64,000 nucleotides of DNA from CAVWNR01 sp963756525 (GCA_963756525.1 CAVWNR010000001.1:744001-808000); one strand, 5' to 3'; numbered from the stretch's first letter, positions 8,801-17,222 are shown. The notes: generated from the sequence alone by a model not told the origin. Translations and numbers: made by a program.

Positions 8801-10375
8801 GGTCTGATCTCACCGCCGCCACACCACGACATCTACTCCATCGAAGACCTCAAGCAGCTCATCCATGACCTGAAGAACGCCAACCCCGAGGCGCGGGTGC
8901 ACGTGAAGCTCGTCGCCGAGTCGGGAGTAGGGACGGTCGCGGCCGGAGTGTCGAAGGCGCATGCTGACGTGGTGCTGATCAGCGGCCACGACGGCGGCAC
9001 CGGCGCGGCACCGCTGACCTCACTGAAGCATGCCGGGTTGCCGTGGGAGATCGGGCTGGCCGAGACCCAGCAGACGCTGCTGCTCAACGGCCTGCGGGAC
9101 CGGATCAGCGTCCAGGTCGACGGCGCGATGAAGACCGGGCGCGACGTCGTCGTGGCCGCGCTGCTCGGCGCCGAAGAGTACGGTTTCGCCACCGCACCGC
9201 TGATCGTGTCCGGGTGCGTGATGATGCGCGTCTGCCACCTCGACACATGCCCGGTCGGTGTCGCGACGCAGAACCCGGAGCTGCGCCGGCGGTTCACCGG
9301 GACGCCCGAGTTCGTCGAGACGTTCTTCACCTACATCGCCGAGCAGGTGCGCGAGATCCTCGCCGCGCTCGGCTTCCGGTCGTTGGACGAGGCCATCGGC
9401 CACGCCGAGGTGCTCGACACCGCCGAGGCGATCATTCACTGGAAGGCCGCCGGGCTCGATCTCACGCCCGTGCTGACGCCGCCCGCGAACCCGTACGGCA
9501 ATGCGCCGCGCAAGACGCGCGAGCAGGACCATGGACTGGACGCCGCACTGGACAACACGCTGATCCAGCTGTGCGAGGGGGCGTTGCTCGACGGCACGCC
9601 GGTGTCACTGGAACTGCCGGTGCGCAACGTCAACCGCACCGTCGGCACGATGCTCGGCTCGCTGGTGACCCGGCGCTACGGCGGGGCAGGCCTGCCCGAC
9701 GGCACGATCGATCTGACCTTCCGCGGTTCTGCCGGCCAGTCCTTCGGCGCGTTCCTGCCGCGCGGGATAAGCCTGCGGCTGTTCGGCGACGCCAACGACT
9801 ACGTCGGCAAGGGCCTGTCCGGTGGGATCATCGCGGTGCGTCCGGACGAGCGGGCCCGCTTCGCCGCCGAGCAGAACATCGTCGCCGGCAACGTGATCGC
9901 GTACGGCGCCACGGCGGGCGAGCTCTACCTGCGTGGGGTGGTAGGAGAGCGGTTCTGCGTCCGCAACTCCGGCGCGGTCGCCGTCGCGGAGGGCACCGGT
10001 GACCATGCGCTGGAGTACATGACCGGCGGCACCGCGGTCATCCTCGGGCCGACCGGCCGCAACCTCGGCGCGGGAATGTCAGGTGGCATCGCGTTCGTGC
10101 TCGATCTCGACCCGGCGCAGGTCAACGGCGAGCTCGTCGACGTCGAAGAGCTCTGCGCCGACGATGCAGCCACACTCCGCGCGGTGGTGACCCGGCACGC
10201 GGAATTCACCGGGTCCGCGGTCGCGGCCGCGCTGCTCGCCAACTGGCACGCCGCCGCCGGACGGTTCTCGGCGATCATCCCGCGCGACTACCGCCGCGTG
10301 CTCGAGGTCACCCGCAAGGCTCGCGAGAACGGTGAGGACGTCGACGACGCGGTTATGTCCGCCGTTCGCGCCTGA
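5861..10375 (+). CDS. gltB: Glutamate synthase large subunit
   Basis: A 1504-residue enzyme making glutamate from glutamine and 2-oxoglutarate. The TTG start at 5861 has GAGGAGG 5 nt upstream. A 20-residue propeptide precedes the amidotransferase nucleophile Cys21 (ADSCGVAFVADLAG), as in other GltB proteins. The FMN synthase domain follows (EVEPATEIVRRFATGAMSYG, GEGGQLPGYKVYPWIA), with the [3Fe-4S] cysteines in SGCVMMRVCHLDTCPVG. The glutamate synthase C-terminal beta-helix (GTMLGSLVTRRYGG onward) completes it. The length is full. The small subunit gene gltD, normally directly downstream, is absent: pyk follows after 60 bp. The FAD/NADPH partner must be elsewhere. Confidence 0.97.
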   Translation: MFSAVPSAQGLYDPRFEADSCGVAFVADLAGEPSHRIVAHALAALGNLDHRGAAGAEPSSGDGAGITVQVPDAFLRSVVGFALPEPGCYAVGNAFLPADSQHRAAMVALVEQVAGEENLAVLGWRELPTCVDGVGPTARRVMPAFAQVFVAGASGMELERRAFCLRKVAERRAREAGGELYFPSLSARTVVYKGMLTAGQLASFFPDVTDERFASAIGLVHSRFSTNTFPSWPLAHPYRYIAHNGEINTIRGNRNWMNTRQALLESRLIPGDMARLFPICTPELSDSASFDEVLELLHLGGRSLPHAVLMMIPEAWENHAGMSATRRDFYAFHAALMEPWDGPACVTFTDGTLIGAVLDRNGLRPGRWWQTEDGLVVLASESGVLDLDPASIVRKGRLQPGRMFLVDTARGQIVHDDEVKASLAAEHPYGDWLHAGQMQLDHLPRRDHVVFSHESVTRRQQIFGYTEEELRVLIAPMATTGVEPLGSMGTDTPPAALSQRPRLLFDYFTQLFAQVTNPPLDAIREELVTSLAGAIGPEQNLLEPSPASCRQIVVPHPVIDNDELAKIWHINADGDLPGFQCRLIDGRYRVHGDGEALAGALERVRRDCSGAIDAGARILVLSDRDCDADHAPIPSLLLTSAVHHHLVRTGQRTKVGLVVEAGDVREVHHVALLIGCGAAAVNPYLAFETIDDLIGRGAIRGLSSERAIANYVKALSKGVLKVMSKMGISTIASYTGAQVFEAFGLAQELVDEYFTGTPSRLGGVGLDVLAAEVESRHASAYPPVPSARAHRRLDVGGEYLWRREGELHLFNPETVFLLQHATRERRYEVFGEYTAKVDELARQGGHLRGLFEFRSDRSPLPLDEVEPATEIVRRFATGAMSYGSISAEAHETLAIAMNRLGGKSNSGEGGEDAERFTDLRRSGVKQVASGRFGVTSHYLVNADDLQIKIAQGAKPGEGGQLPGYKVYPWIARTRHSTPGVGLISPPPHHDIYSIEDLKQLIHDLKNANPEARVHVKLVAESGVGTVAAGVSKAHADVVLISGHDGGTGAAPLTSLKHAGLPWEIGLAETQQTLLLNGLRDRISVQVDGAMKTGRDVVVAALLGAEEYGFATAPLIVSGCVMMRVCHLDTCPVGVATQNPELRRRFTGTPEFVETFFTYIAEQVREILAALGFRSLDEAIGHAEVLDTAEAIIHWKAAGLDLTPVLTPPANPYGNAPRKTREQDHGLDAALDNTLIQLCEGALLDGTPVSLELPVRNVNRTVGTMLGSLVTRRYGGAGLPDGTIDLTFRGSAGQSFGAFLPRGISLRLFGDANDYVGKGLSGGIIAVRPDERARFAAEQNIVAGNVIAYGATAGELYLRGVVGERFCVRNSGAVAVAEGTGDHALEYMTGGTAVILGPTGRNLGAGMSGGIAFVLDLDPAQVNGELVDVEELCADDAATLRAVVTRHAEFTGSAVAAALLANWHAAAGRFSAIIPRDYRRVLEVTRKARENGEDVDDAVMSAVRA

Positions 10376-10435
10376 GCTGGGCCGCCCCGGATCTGCAGCA
10401 GCTACGCCACGGCCGGCCTCGTACCATCGTCTATC

Positions 10436-11863
10436 GTGACCCGACGAGCCAAGATCGTCTGCACACTCGGACCGTCGACCGACGGCGCGGAGCGGGTACG
10501 GGCGCTCGTCGAGGCGGGCATGGACGTTGCCCGACTGAACTTCAGCCACGGCGAGCACGGTGAGCACGGCCGACGTTTCCACGAGGTGCGGCAGGCCGCC
10601 GAGGCTGCCGGCCGCAACGTCGCGGCGCTCGCCGATCTGCAGGGCCCGAAGATCCGCCTCGGCCGGTTCGCCGCAGGTCCGGTCATCTGGGTCACCGGCG
10701 AGCGGGTGCGGATCACGGTCGACGACGTCGTCGGCGATCACGACCGGGTGTCGACCACCTACAAGCAGTTGGCGCACGATGTGCGAGCCGGTGACCGGTT
10801 GCTCGTCGACGACGGCAATGTTGCGCTCGTCGCGGTGGAGGTCGACGGCACGGACGTGGTGTGCGACGTCACCGAAGGCGGCAAGGTCAGCAACAACAAA
10901 GGACTCTCGCTGCCGGGGGTGGCGGTCAGCGTTCCGGCACTCTCGGAGAAGGACGCGGACGACTTGGAGTTCGCGTTGCGCCTCGGCGTCGACTTCGTGG
11001 CACTGTCCTTCGTGCGCGCCCCCGAGGACATCAAACTCGTCCACCAGATCATGCAGGCCGTCGGCGTGCACCGGCCGGTGATTGCGAAGATCGAGAAGCC
11101 GGATGCCGTCGAGCGGCTCGAGGAGATCGTGCTCGCCTTCGACGGCGTCATGGTGGCCCGCGGCGACCTCGGCGTGGAGATGCCCCTCGAGCAGGTGCCG
11201 ATCGTGCAGAAGCGGGCGATCCAGATCTGCCGCGACAACGCCAAACCGGTCATCGTCGCCACCCAGATGCTCGAGTCGATGATCACTCACTCCCGGCCGA
11301 CCCGGGCGGAGGCGTCCGACGTCGCCAACGCGATCCTCGACGGCGCCGACGCGGTGATGCTCTCCGGCGAGACGAGCGTCGGCACCTACCCGGTGCAGAC
11401 GGTGGCCACCATGGCCCGCATCATCGGCTCGGCGGAGACGTCCGGCCAGATCGTTCCCGCGCTGCGGCACAACCCGCGCACCGCGGGTGGCGCGATCTCC
11501 AAGGCCGCCAAGGACATTGCGGACGCGATGGGCGCGACGGCGCTGGTCGCGTTCACCCAGACCGGCGACACCGCCCGCCGGCTGGCCCGCTTGCAGCCGG
11601 CGCAGCGCATCCTCGCGTTCACGCCGGTCGAGAGCGTGCAGCGGCAGCTGGCCCTGCTGTGGGGCACCGAGGCCCACCTCGTCTGGACCGTCCGTACCAC
11701 CGACGAGATGGTGCGCCAGGTCGACTCCGCACTGGTGCAGCGGGGCGTCTGCCGCCCGGGCGACCTGGTGGTCGTGGTCGCGGGCACTCCGCCAGCGACG
11801 CCGGGCGCCACGAACACGGTCCGCGTCCACCACATCGGCGACGTGTTGCAGCGTGACCGCTGA
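10436..11863 (+). CDS. pyk: Pyruvate kinase
   Basis: A 475-residue glycolytic enzyme converting phosphoenolpyruvate and ADP to pyruvate and ATP in the cytosol. It begins TRRAKIVCTLGPST, the usual start of the barrel, followed by the substrate loop ARLNFSHGEH. The catalytic lysine region is VIAKIEKPDAVERL, the metal and PEP region ARGDLGVEMPLE, and the signature MLESMITHSRPTRAEASDVAN. The C-terminal allosteric domain is present (GTEAHLVWTVR). The GTG start at 10436 gives the normal length. The next gene, tesB, begins inside its last codons, so the two are cotranscribed, as in mycobacteria (pykA-tesB1). Confidence 0.96.
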   Translation: MTRRAKIVCTLGPSTDGAERVRALVEAGMDVARLNFSHGEHGEHGRRFHEVRQAAEAAGRNVAALADLQGPKIRLGRFAAGPVIWVTGERVRITVDDVVGDHDRVSTTYKQLAHDVRAGDRLLVDDGNVALVAVEVDGTDVVCDVTEGGKVSNNKGLSLPGVAVSVPALSEKDADDLEFALRLGVDFVALSFVRAPEDIKLVHQIMQAVGVHRPVIAKIEKPDAVERLEEIVLAFDGVMVARGDLGVEMPLEQVPIVQKRAIQICRDNAKPVIVATQMLESMITHSRPTRAEASDVANAILDGADAVMLSGETSVGTYPVQTVATMARIIGSAETSGQIVPALRHNPRTAGGAISKAAKDIADAMGATALVAFTQTGDTARRLARLQPAQRILAFTPVESVQRQLALLWGTEAHLVWTVRTTDEMVRQVDSALVQRGVCRPGDLVVVVAGTPPATPGATNTVRVHHIGDVLQRDR

Positions 11864-12740
11864 GGAGACCGTCGACGACGGGCAGCTGCTCGTCGACCAG
11901 TTGGTGCAGCTGCTCGATCTCGAGCCGATCGAGCAGAACATCTTTCGTGGGGTGAGCCCCAAGGTTTCGTTGCAAAGGGTGTTCGGCGGCCAGGTCGCCG
12001 GGCAGGCGCTCGTCGCCGCCGGCCGCACCGTCGATCCGGCCCGGCACGTGCACTCCCTGCACTCGTATTTCATCCGCGGCGGCGACCCCACCGTGCCGAT
12101 CGTGTACGAGACGGAGGTGGTGCGCGACGGCCGGTCGTTCTCGATTCGGCGTGCGACCGCCGTGCAGCACGGCAAGCCGATCTTCGTGCTCTCCGCGTCG
12201 TTCCAGCTCGACCAGGCCGGCGTCGAGCATCAGAGCTCGATGCCGGATGCGCCGCAGCCCGATGACGTGCCGACCCTCGACGAGCGCGCCGCCGGGGCAG
12301 AGGAACAGACGGCCGTGCTCCGCCGGCTGGCGCACCCGTTCGACCTGCGCTTCCTCGACGACCCGCCGTCGGTGCAGCGCGCCCGCGGGCCGCGGGAGTT
12401 CGCGCCGCACCGGGTCTGGATGCGAGCCCGCGGCCGGCTGCCGGACGATCCGCTGCTGCACGTCTGTGCACTTACCTTCGCCTCCGACATCACGCTGCTG
12501 GACTCGGTGCTCATCCACCACGGACTCGCGCCCCGCCTGGACCCGATCAAGATGGCGTCTTTGGATCACGCCATGTGGTTCCACCGCCCGTTCCGCGCCG
12601 ACGAGTGGCTGCTTTACGTCACATCATCGCCGACGGCGTCCGGGGGCCGGGGCCTGGCTCGGGGCCGGTTCTTCAGCCAGGACGGGCGGCACGTGGCCAG
12701 CGTCGTGCAGGAGGGAATGCTGCGCGTGACTGAGGCGTGA
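11853..12740 (+). CDS. tesB: Acyl-CoA thioesterase II
   Basis: A 295-residue double hot-dog thioesterase hydrolysing acyl-CoA to free acid and CoA. GTG at 11853 overlaps the pyk stop by 11 nt, and homology begins there (LVDQLVQLLDLEPIEQNIFRG). Typical segments: QRVFGGQVAGQALVAAGRTV, HSLHSYFIRGGDP, FASDITLLDS (with the conserved aspartate), DHAMWFHRPF, and the C-terminal SVVQEGMLR that supplies the conserved glutamine. Longer upstream open frames only exist because of GC-rich read-through inside pyk. The pyk-tesB pairing is conserved in actinobacteria, but the physiological substrate is not clear. Confidence 0.94.
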   Translation: MTAEETVDDGQLLVDQLVQLLDLEPIEQNIFRGVSPKVSLQRVFGGQVAGQALVAAGRTVDPARHVHSLHSYFIRGGDPTVPIVYETEVVRDGRSFSIRRATAVQHGKPIFVLSASFQLDQAGVEHQSSMPDAPQPDDVPTLDERAAGAEEQTAVLRRLAHPFDLRFLDDPPSVQRARGPREFAPHRVWMRARGRLPDDPLLHVCALTFASDITLLDSVLIHHGLAPRLDPIKMASLDHAMWFHRPFRADEWLLYVTSSPTASGGRGLARGRFFSQDGRHVASVVQEGMLRVTEA

Positions 12741-12746
12741 CTACGC

Positions 12747-14168
12747 CTACGCCGACAGCGCCGCCCACGCGGCCTCGACGTGCCGCAGTTGCGTCTGCGG
12801 TGATCCGATCGCGAGCCGCAACGCGATCCGGCCGTTCACGGTCGTGTGCGTCAGGAAGAGCTCGCCGGACGCGTTGACCCGCTCCATCAGCTCCCGGGTC
12901 GGGTCGTCGCCGGCGCGCAGCCGGAAGGTCACCAGCGCCAGCGGATGCGGGGCGACGAGCTCGAACCGCTGGTCGGCGGCTACCCAGGACGCGAACTCCT
13001 GGGCCAGCGCGACGTGGCCGCGCACGTGCTCGCGCAGCCCCGCCGCGCCGTACCAGCGGATCACCGCCCACAGCTTCAGCGCCCGGAACCGCCGTCCCAG
13101 CGGAACGTGCCAGTCCCGGTAGTCGACGACCGCGCCGGACTCACTGGCGGTGTTGCGCAGGTACTCCGGCAGGATCGACAGCGCGCTGACCAGCGCGGAA
13201 CGGTCAGCCACCCAGAACGCGTCGCAGTCGAAGTTGGTCAGCAGCCACTTGTGCGGGTTCGTGCAATAGGAGTCGGCGTGCTCGACGCCGTCGTGGATCC
13301 AGCGGAACTCCGGCGCTACCGCGGCCACACCGGCCCACGCGGCGTCGACGTGGACCCACGCGCCGTGCTCGCGCACGATGCCGGCCAGTTGGCCGACCGG
13401 GTCGATCGCGCCGGTACCCGTGGTGCCGACGGACGCCACCACCAGCGCAGGAGTGATCCCTTCGGCGACGTCCGCGGCGATGAGAGCACGCAGCTGTTCG
13501 GGGCGGGCGGCCTGCGTCGCGGCGTCGACGTCCAGCTTGCGCAGCGCGTCAGCGCCGAGACCGGCGATGCGACAGGCCTTCTCCACCGACGAGTGGGTCT
13601 GCCCGGACGTGTAGACGGCGAACCGGGCTGAGCCGACGCCGGCCCGTTCGGTGCGCCCACCGCTGACGCGGTGCAGCGCCGCGAGCAGCGCGACGAGCGC
13701 CGCGTCCGAGGCGCTGTGCTGGATGACCCCGCCGCCCCGGCCGTCGGATCGGAACGCTGCGGGCAGGGCGAGCAGATCGGCGAACCAGTCCAGGACGTGC
13801 GTCTCGAGCTCGGTGGCCGCCGGCGAAGTGGCCCACAGCATCCCCTGCACGCCGAGCCCGGACGCGAGCAGGTCGCCGAGGATCGCCGGCCCGCTGGCGT
13901 TGGCAGGGAAGTACCCGAAGAACGACGGGTGCTGCCAATGCGTGATGCCGGGCATGATCAGCTCGTCCAGGTCGCGGAGCACGTCGGCGAACGGCTCGCC
14001 GTGCTCCGGCGGCGTGGCGGGAAGGGACTGCCGGATCGCGCCCGGCTTCACCTGCGCGAGCACCGGGAACGACTCGATCCGCTCGTAGTAGTCGGCGATC
14101 CAGTCGATCACGGCGTAGCCCTGCCGGCGGAACTCGTCCGGTGTCATGTGCGCGGTCACGGTCTGCAT
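12747..14168 (-). CDS. PLP-dependent group II decarboxylase (aromatic-L-amino-acid decarboxylase type)
   Basis: A 473-residue cytosolic enzyme of the DDC/glutamate decarboxylase superfamily. It has the N-terminal dimer segment MTPDEFRRQGYAVIDWIADY, the substrate-side motif THWQHPSFFGYFPAN, and the PLP aspartate region VHVDAAWAGVAA. The Schiff-base lysine is in NPHKWLLTNFDCDAFWV (about residue 300). THWQHPxFFGYFP and the HKWLLTNFDC context are those of aromatic amino acid decarboxylases. Exact substrate (Tyr, Trp, DOPA or other) is not decidable from motifs. Two starts are possible, 14168 or the ATG seven codons in; an AGGG-like site favours the first. It converges with tesB (6 bp gap) and is transcribed alone. 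Confidence 0.9.
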   Translation of the reverse strand: MQTVTAHMTPDEFRRQGYAVIDWIADYYERIESFPVLAQVKPGAIRQSLPATPPEHGEPFADVLRDLDELIMPGITHWQHPSFFGYFPANASGPAILGDLLASGLGVQGMLWATSPAATELETHVLDWFADLLALPAAFRSDGRGGGVIQHSASDAALVALLAALHRVSGGRTERAGVGSARFAVYTSGQTHSSVEKACRIAGLGADALRKLDVDAATQAARPEQLRALIAADVAEGITPALVVASVGTTGTGAIDPVGQLAGIVREHGAWVHVDAAWAGVAAVAPEFRWIHDGVEHADSYCTNPHKWLLTNFDCDAFWVADRSALVSALSILPEYLRNTASESGAVVDYRDWHVPLGRRFRALKLWAVIRWYGAAGLREHVRGHVALAQEFASWVAADQRFELVAPHPLALVTFRLRAGDDPTRELMERVNASGELFLTHTTVNGRIALRLAIGSPQTQLRHVEAAWAALSA

Positions 14169-14208
14169 GCTGCCCTATCGACGCATGGCCGCGCGGGTCC
14201 GTCAAAGA

Positions 14209-14943
14209 TCAGGTCTTGGGCCCGACGTGTCGTTCCATCAGCTCAACCGCCTCGCGCCGGGCGATCGACACCGAGTTGGGGCGGTTCAGCCGCCAGGCGA
14301 CCCCGGCCCGGTCCAGCGCGGCACCCATGATGGCCAGGATGTCGCGCGAGGCGTTGCTGAAGAAGTAGCGGGGATATTCGTAGCTCTTGCCGCGCACCAC
14401 CACACGGTTGATCGCGCGGCAGCCGTCGGAGTGGATGAGACCGCGAATCAGCGGCCACGGGTCCTCGTCGACGGTGGCCTGCTGCCACGCGGTCAACTCG
14501 ATCGTCCGCAGGTGCTTGCGGCCCGGACCGTGCTGCGGGAACAGGCACGGCCAGTGCATCCAATAGCAGCCATGATCACTGCAACCGATGCCGTGCACGA
14601 CGCTGACCCGGTTGCCACTCAGAGTGGTGAGGGCGTCGTCGACAAGCGAGGCGATCTGCGGATACGCGTCGGCACACGCGATTCGCAGCCGAGGAACACG
14701 CACGGTGGTCACGAGGTAGCCGTCGCCAAGGTACTGGCCAAGGAGGTACGCATAGGTTGCAGGATGCGGACAGCGCGCTGGTTCGCAGACGAAGCAGGTC
14801 CGCCGTATCGGCACATACTCGGGTGCCGCCAGCCACTCGGCGATCGCCGCCCGGGAGACTCCCAGACGTCGATGGATGGCGGCGATGGACAGACCCTCGT
14901 TGTGCAGCGCGTTGGCCTGCGCGCGCAATGACTCGGCGTACAC
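14209..14943 (-). CDS. HTH protein with LAGLIDADG-endonuclease-like motifs
   Basis: A 244-residue protein. Residues 1-45 form a helix-turn-helix of the homeodomain-like/resolvase sort (EGLSIAAIHRRLGVSRAAIAEW), followed by a CxxC-type cysteine group (CFVCEPARCPHP). The rest carries two LAGLIDADG-like helices, YLLGQYLGDGYL near residue 68 and LIRGLIHSDGCR near residue 165, each with an acidic residue at the expected place. This suggests a single-chain homing-endonuclease fold without intein or intron context. It starts 52 bp from the 3' end of the tRNA at 14995-15068 on the same strand. Similar proteins are widespread in actinobacteria and usually annotated as hypothetical or transcriptional regulator. 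Whether it still cuts DNA is unknown. Confidence 0.7.
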   Translation of the reverse strand: MYAESLRAQANALHNEGLSIAAIHRRLGVSRAAIAEWLAAPEYVPIRRTCFVCEPARCPHPATYAYLLGQYLGDGYLVTTVRVPRLRIACADAYPQIASLVDDALTTLSGNRVSVVHGIGCSDHGCYWMHWPCLFPQHGPGRKHLRTIELTAWQQATVDEDPWPLIRGLIHSDGCRAINRVVVRGKSYEYPRYFFSNASRDILAIMGAALDRAGVAWRLNRPNSVSIARREAVELMERHVGPKT

Positions 14944-14994
14944 GGGCCAGGCTTACCAACCCCGGCCGACACATTCGGTGGTAGGCGGTGCGCG

Positions 14995-15068
14995 TGCCCC
15001 CGGTGGGATTCGAACCCACACTGGACGGGTTTTGAATCCGTGGCCTCTCCCGGTTGGGCTACGGGGGC
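14995..15068 (-). tRNA. tRNA with CAA anticodon (Leu by anticodon, atypical structure)
   Basis: Cloverleaf on the minus strand: 7-bp acceptor GCCCCCG/CGGGGGC, T-arm GTGGG-TTCGAAT-CCCAC, D-arm GCC/GGC, and anticodon loop TTCAAAA giving CAA. CCA is not encoded. Two oddities: the variable region is only about 5 nt, whereas leucine tRNAs normally have a long variable arm, and the anticodon stem has an A-C mismatch at the loop-proximal pair. It may be a non-canonical leucine tRNA or an altered tRNA of another kind. It lies between a divergent response regulator and the HTH/LAGLIDADG protein. Confidence 0.82.
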
Positions 15069-15142
15069 GTGTGGCAACGACTGATGCTACCGGCGCTAGT
15101 CTGAATGTTCGGGTGGCGTCGACGACTCGAAGGGGCGCATCA

Positions 15143-15757
15143 GTGACTGCTGCGTCAACGGGTATCGGTGCCGACGTGCCGCCGAGGCGGGTTCTAATCG
15201 CCGAGGACGAGGCGCTGATCCGGCTGGACCTGCGCGAGATGCTGCAAGAGGAAGGGTTCGACGTCGTCGGCGAGGCGGCCGACGGCGAGCAGGCGGTGAC
15301 GCTGGCGGCCGAGCTGACCCCCGACCTGGTGATCTGCGACGTCAAGATGCCGAAGATGGACGGTATCGCCGCGGCCGCGCAGATCGCCGGGAAGCGAATC
15401 GCACCCGTCGTCATCCTCACCGCGTTCAGCCAGCGGGACCTGATCGAGCGCGCGCGCGACGCCGGTGCGATGGCCTACCTCGTCAAGCCGTTCCAGAAGC
15501 GCGACCTGCTGCCCGCGATCGAGATGGCGACGTCGCGTTTCGCCGAGATCCGCGCGCTGGAGGCAGAGGTCACCGGGCTGCGGGAGCGGCTCGAGGCGCG
15601 CAAGGTCATCGAGCGGGCAAAGGGCGTGCTCATGTCCAGCCACGGCATGAGCGAGCCGGAGGCCTTCCGCTGGATCCAGCGCGCGGCGATGGACAACCGC
15701 ACGTCGATGCGCAGCGTCGCCGAGCTTGTGCTCTCCGGGCGTGACAACCCCGGATAA
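15143..15757 (+). CDS. pdtaR: ANTAR-domain response regulator (PdtaR type)
   Basis: A 204-residue regulator: receiver domain (residues 15-130) with acidic pocket EDE at 21-23, phospho-acceptor Asp66 in DLVICDVKMPKMDG and Lys115 in YLVKPF, then a coiled coil and a C-terminal ANTAR RNA-binding domain (RKVIERAKGVLMSSHGMSEPEAFRWI). ANTAR proteins bind dual-hairpin RNAs and act as antiterminators when phosphorylated; this one resembles mycobacterial PdtaR (Rv1626). The start is GTG 15143, with AGGGGCG 6 nt upstream. Longer frames to 14876 run through the tRNA and are artefacts. No histidine kinase (PdtaS) gene is adjacent, as in mycobacteria. Confidence 0.93.
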   Translation: MTAASTGIGADVPPRRVLIAEDEALIRLDLREMLQEEGFDVVGEAADGEQAVTLAAELTPDLVICDVKMPKMDGIAAAAQIAGKRIAPVVILTAFSQRDLIERARDAGAMAYLVKPFQKRDLLPAIEMATSRFAEIRALEAEVTGLRERLEARKVIERAKGVLMSSHGMSEPEAFRWIQRAAMDNRTSMRSVAELVLSGRDNPG

Positions 15758-15967
15758 AGTCCCACACTTCACCTCGGAGCCGCATCAACACTGCCCCGGC
15801 GGCGGCCGACGAGGCCGCGAACGACCACCGCGGCTCCGGATTGAGATTTGGTTACAAAGCTGGCCCGGGTTCCGCTGGGCCTGTGTCATTCGGGTCCCGG
15901 GTGGACTACTGTCCCCTCGCGGCGTGCCGATCGGGCAGGCCGAGGATCCGGCCATAAGGGGAATGCG

Positions 15968-17194
15968 GTGCGAAGGTTTTCGGTAGCAAAGATTGCTGCC
16001 ATCGGGGTCGCCGGTGCGATGGTCATCACGGCGTGCTCAAACAGCAAGTCGAACAACAACAGCGGCCTCGGCGGAGGCGGTGGCAGTAGCGCGAGCTCGT
16101 CCGGCAGCGGCGGCGGCGGTAACAAGGCCACTTACAAGATCGGTTTCCAGGGAGCGCTCTCCGGCGACAACCAGCAGCTCGGCATCAACATCGTCAACTC
16201 GGTGCAACTGGCGGTCAACCAGGCCAACGCCAAGGGCGACCTCCCGTTCAAGCTGGACCTGTTGAAGTCCGACGACGCGGGTGACCCGTCCAAGTCGCCG
16301 GCCGCGGCGGCGGCGCTGATCCAGGATCCGGCGGTGCTCGGCGTGGTCGGCCCGATCTTCTCCGGCCCCACTTCGGCTACCGGCAAGACCTACGCGCAGG
16401 CGGGCCTCGGCCTGATCAGCCCGTCGGCGACGAACGCCACGCTGACCAGTTCCGGCTTCACCACGTTCCACCGGATCGTGCCGACCGACGCCGTCGAGGG
16501 GAAGGCCGCCGCCGACTGGCTCGCCAAGAAGTTCAAGAACGTCTTCGTGGTCGACGACACCACGACCTACGGCAAGGGCGTAGGCGACGTCGTCGACAGT
16601 GAGCTGAAGGCCAAGGGCATCAAGACCGAGCGGCAGGGCGTGCCGCAGAGCACGCAGGACTACGGCGCGATCGCCCAGACCGTCACCTCGTCCGGCGCGC
16701 AGGCGGTGTTCTACGGCGGCTACGACGCGCAGGCCGCGCTGTTCACCAAGGCGCTGACCGCGGCCGGCTTCAAGGGGCTGCGGATGTCGGGCAACGGCGG
16801 CAAGTCGTCGGTCTTCACGAAGGACTCCGGCGCTGCGGGCAACGGCTTCTACTTCTCGTGCGGCTGCCTCGACGCCACCTCGCCGGCGGCCTCGCCCGCC
16901 GCGAAGGCGTTCAACACCGCCTACCAGCAGGCCTATGGCACCCCGTCGTCGACGTACTCCCCGGAGGGCTACGACGCCGCCAACGCGGTGATCCAGGCGA
17001 TCAAGACCGCCGCCTCGTCGGGTACGCCGACCCGGCAGAGCGTCGAGAACGCGATCAACAAGCTGGACTACCAGGGCATCACCACCACGGTGAAGTTCCA
17101 GCCCAACGGTGAGGTCGAGCAGGCGACGGTGAACCTCTACGAGCAGAAGAACGGCGTGATTGAGCTGGTCGGTAATATCGCGAACCAGCCCTGA
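15968..17194 (+). CDS. livJ: Branched-chain amino acid ABC transporter substrate-binding lipoprotein
   Basis: A 408-residue extracellular binding protein. The GTG start at 15968 has AAGGGGA 7 nt upstream and gives a clean lipoprotein signal: basic RR, a hydrophobic stretch, and lipobox VITAC with the lipidated Cys23. A flexible Asn/Gly/Ser linker (residues 24-52) tethers the periplasmic-binding-protein-like I domain (YKIGFQGALSGDNQQLG onward; GVVGPIFSG; FHRIVPTDAVEG; YSPEGYDAANAVIQAI). It is first in the liv operon, 134 bp ahead of livH with a strong hairpin in between. The ligand is likely leucine/isoleucine/valine or a related amino acid or amide by family, not proven by sequence. Confidence 0.93.
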   Translation: MRRFSVAKIAAIGVAGAMVITACSNSKSNNNSGLGGGGGSSASSSGSGGGGNKATYKIGFQGALSGDNQQLGINIVNSVQLAVNQANAKGDLPFKLDLLKSDDAGDPSKSPAAAAALIQDPAVLGVVGPIFSGPTSATGKTYAQAGLGLISPSATNATLTSSGFTTFHRIVPTDAVEGKAAADWLAKKFKNVFVVDDTTTYGKGVGDVVDSELKAKGIKTERQGVPQSTQDYGAIAQTVTSSGAQAVFYGGYDAQAALFTKALTAAGFKGLRMSGNGGKSSVFTKDSGAAGNGFYFSCGCLDATSPAASPAAKAFNTAYQQAYGTPSSTYSPEGYDAANAVIQAIKTAASSGTPTRQSVENAINKLDYQGITTTVKFQPNGEVEQATVNLYEQKNGVIELVGNIANQP

Positions 17195-17222
17195 GGGCTG
17201 CACAGAGAACGGCGTAGTCCTG

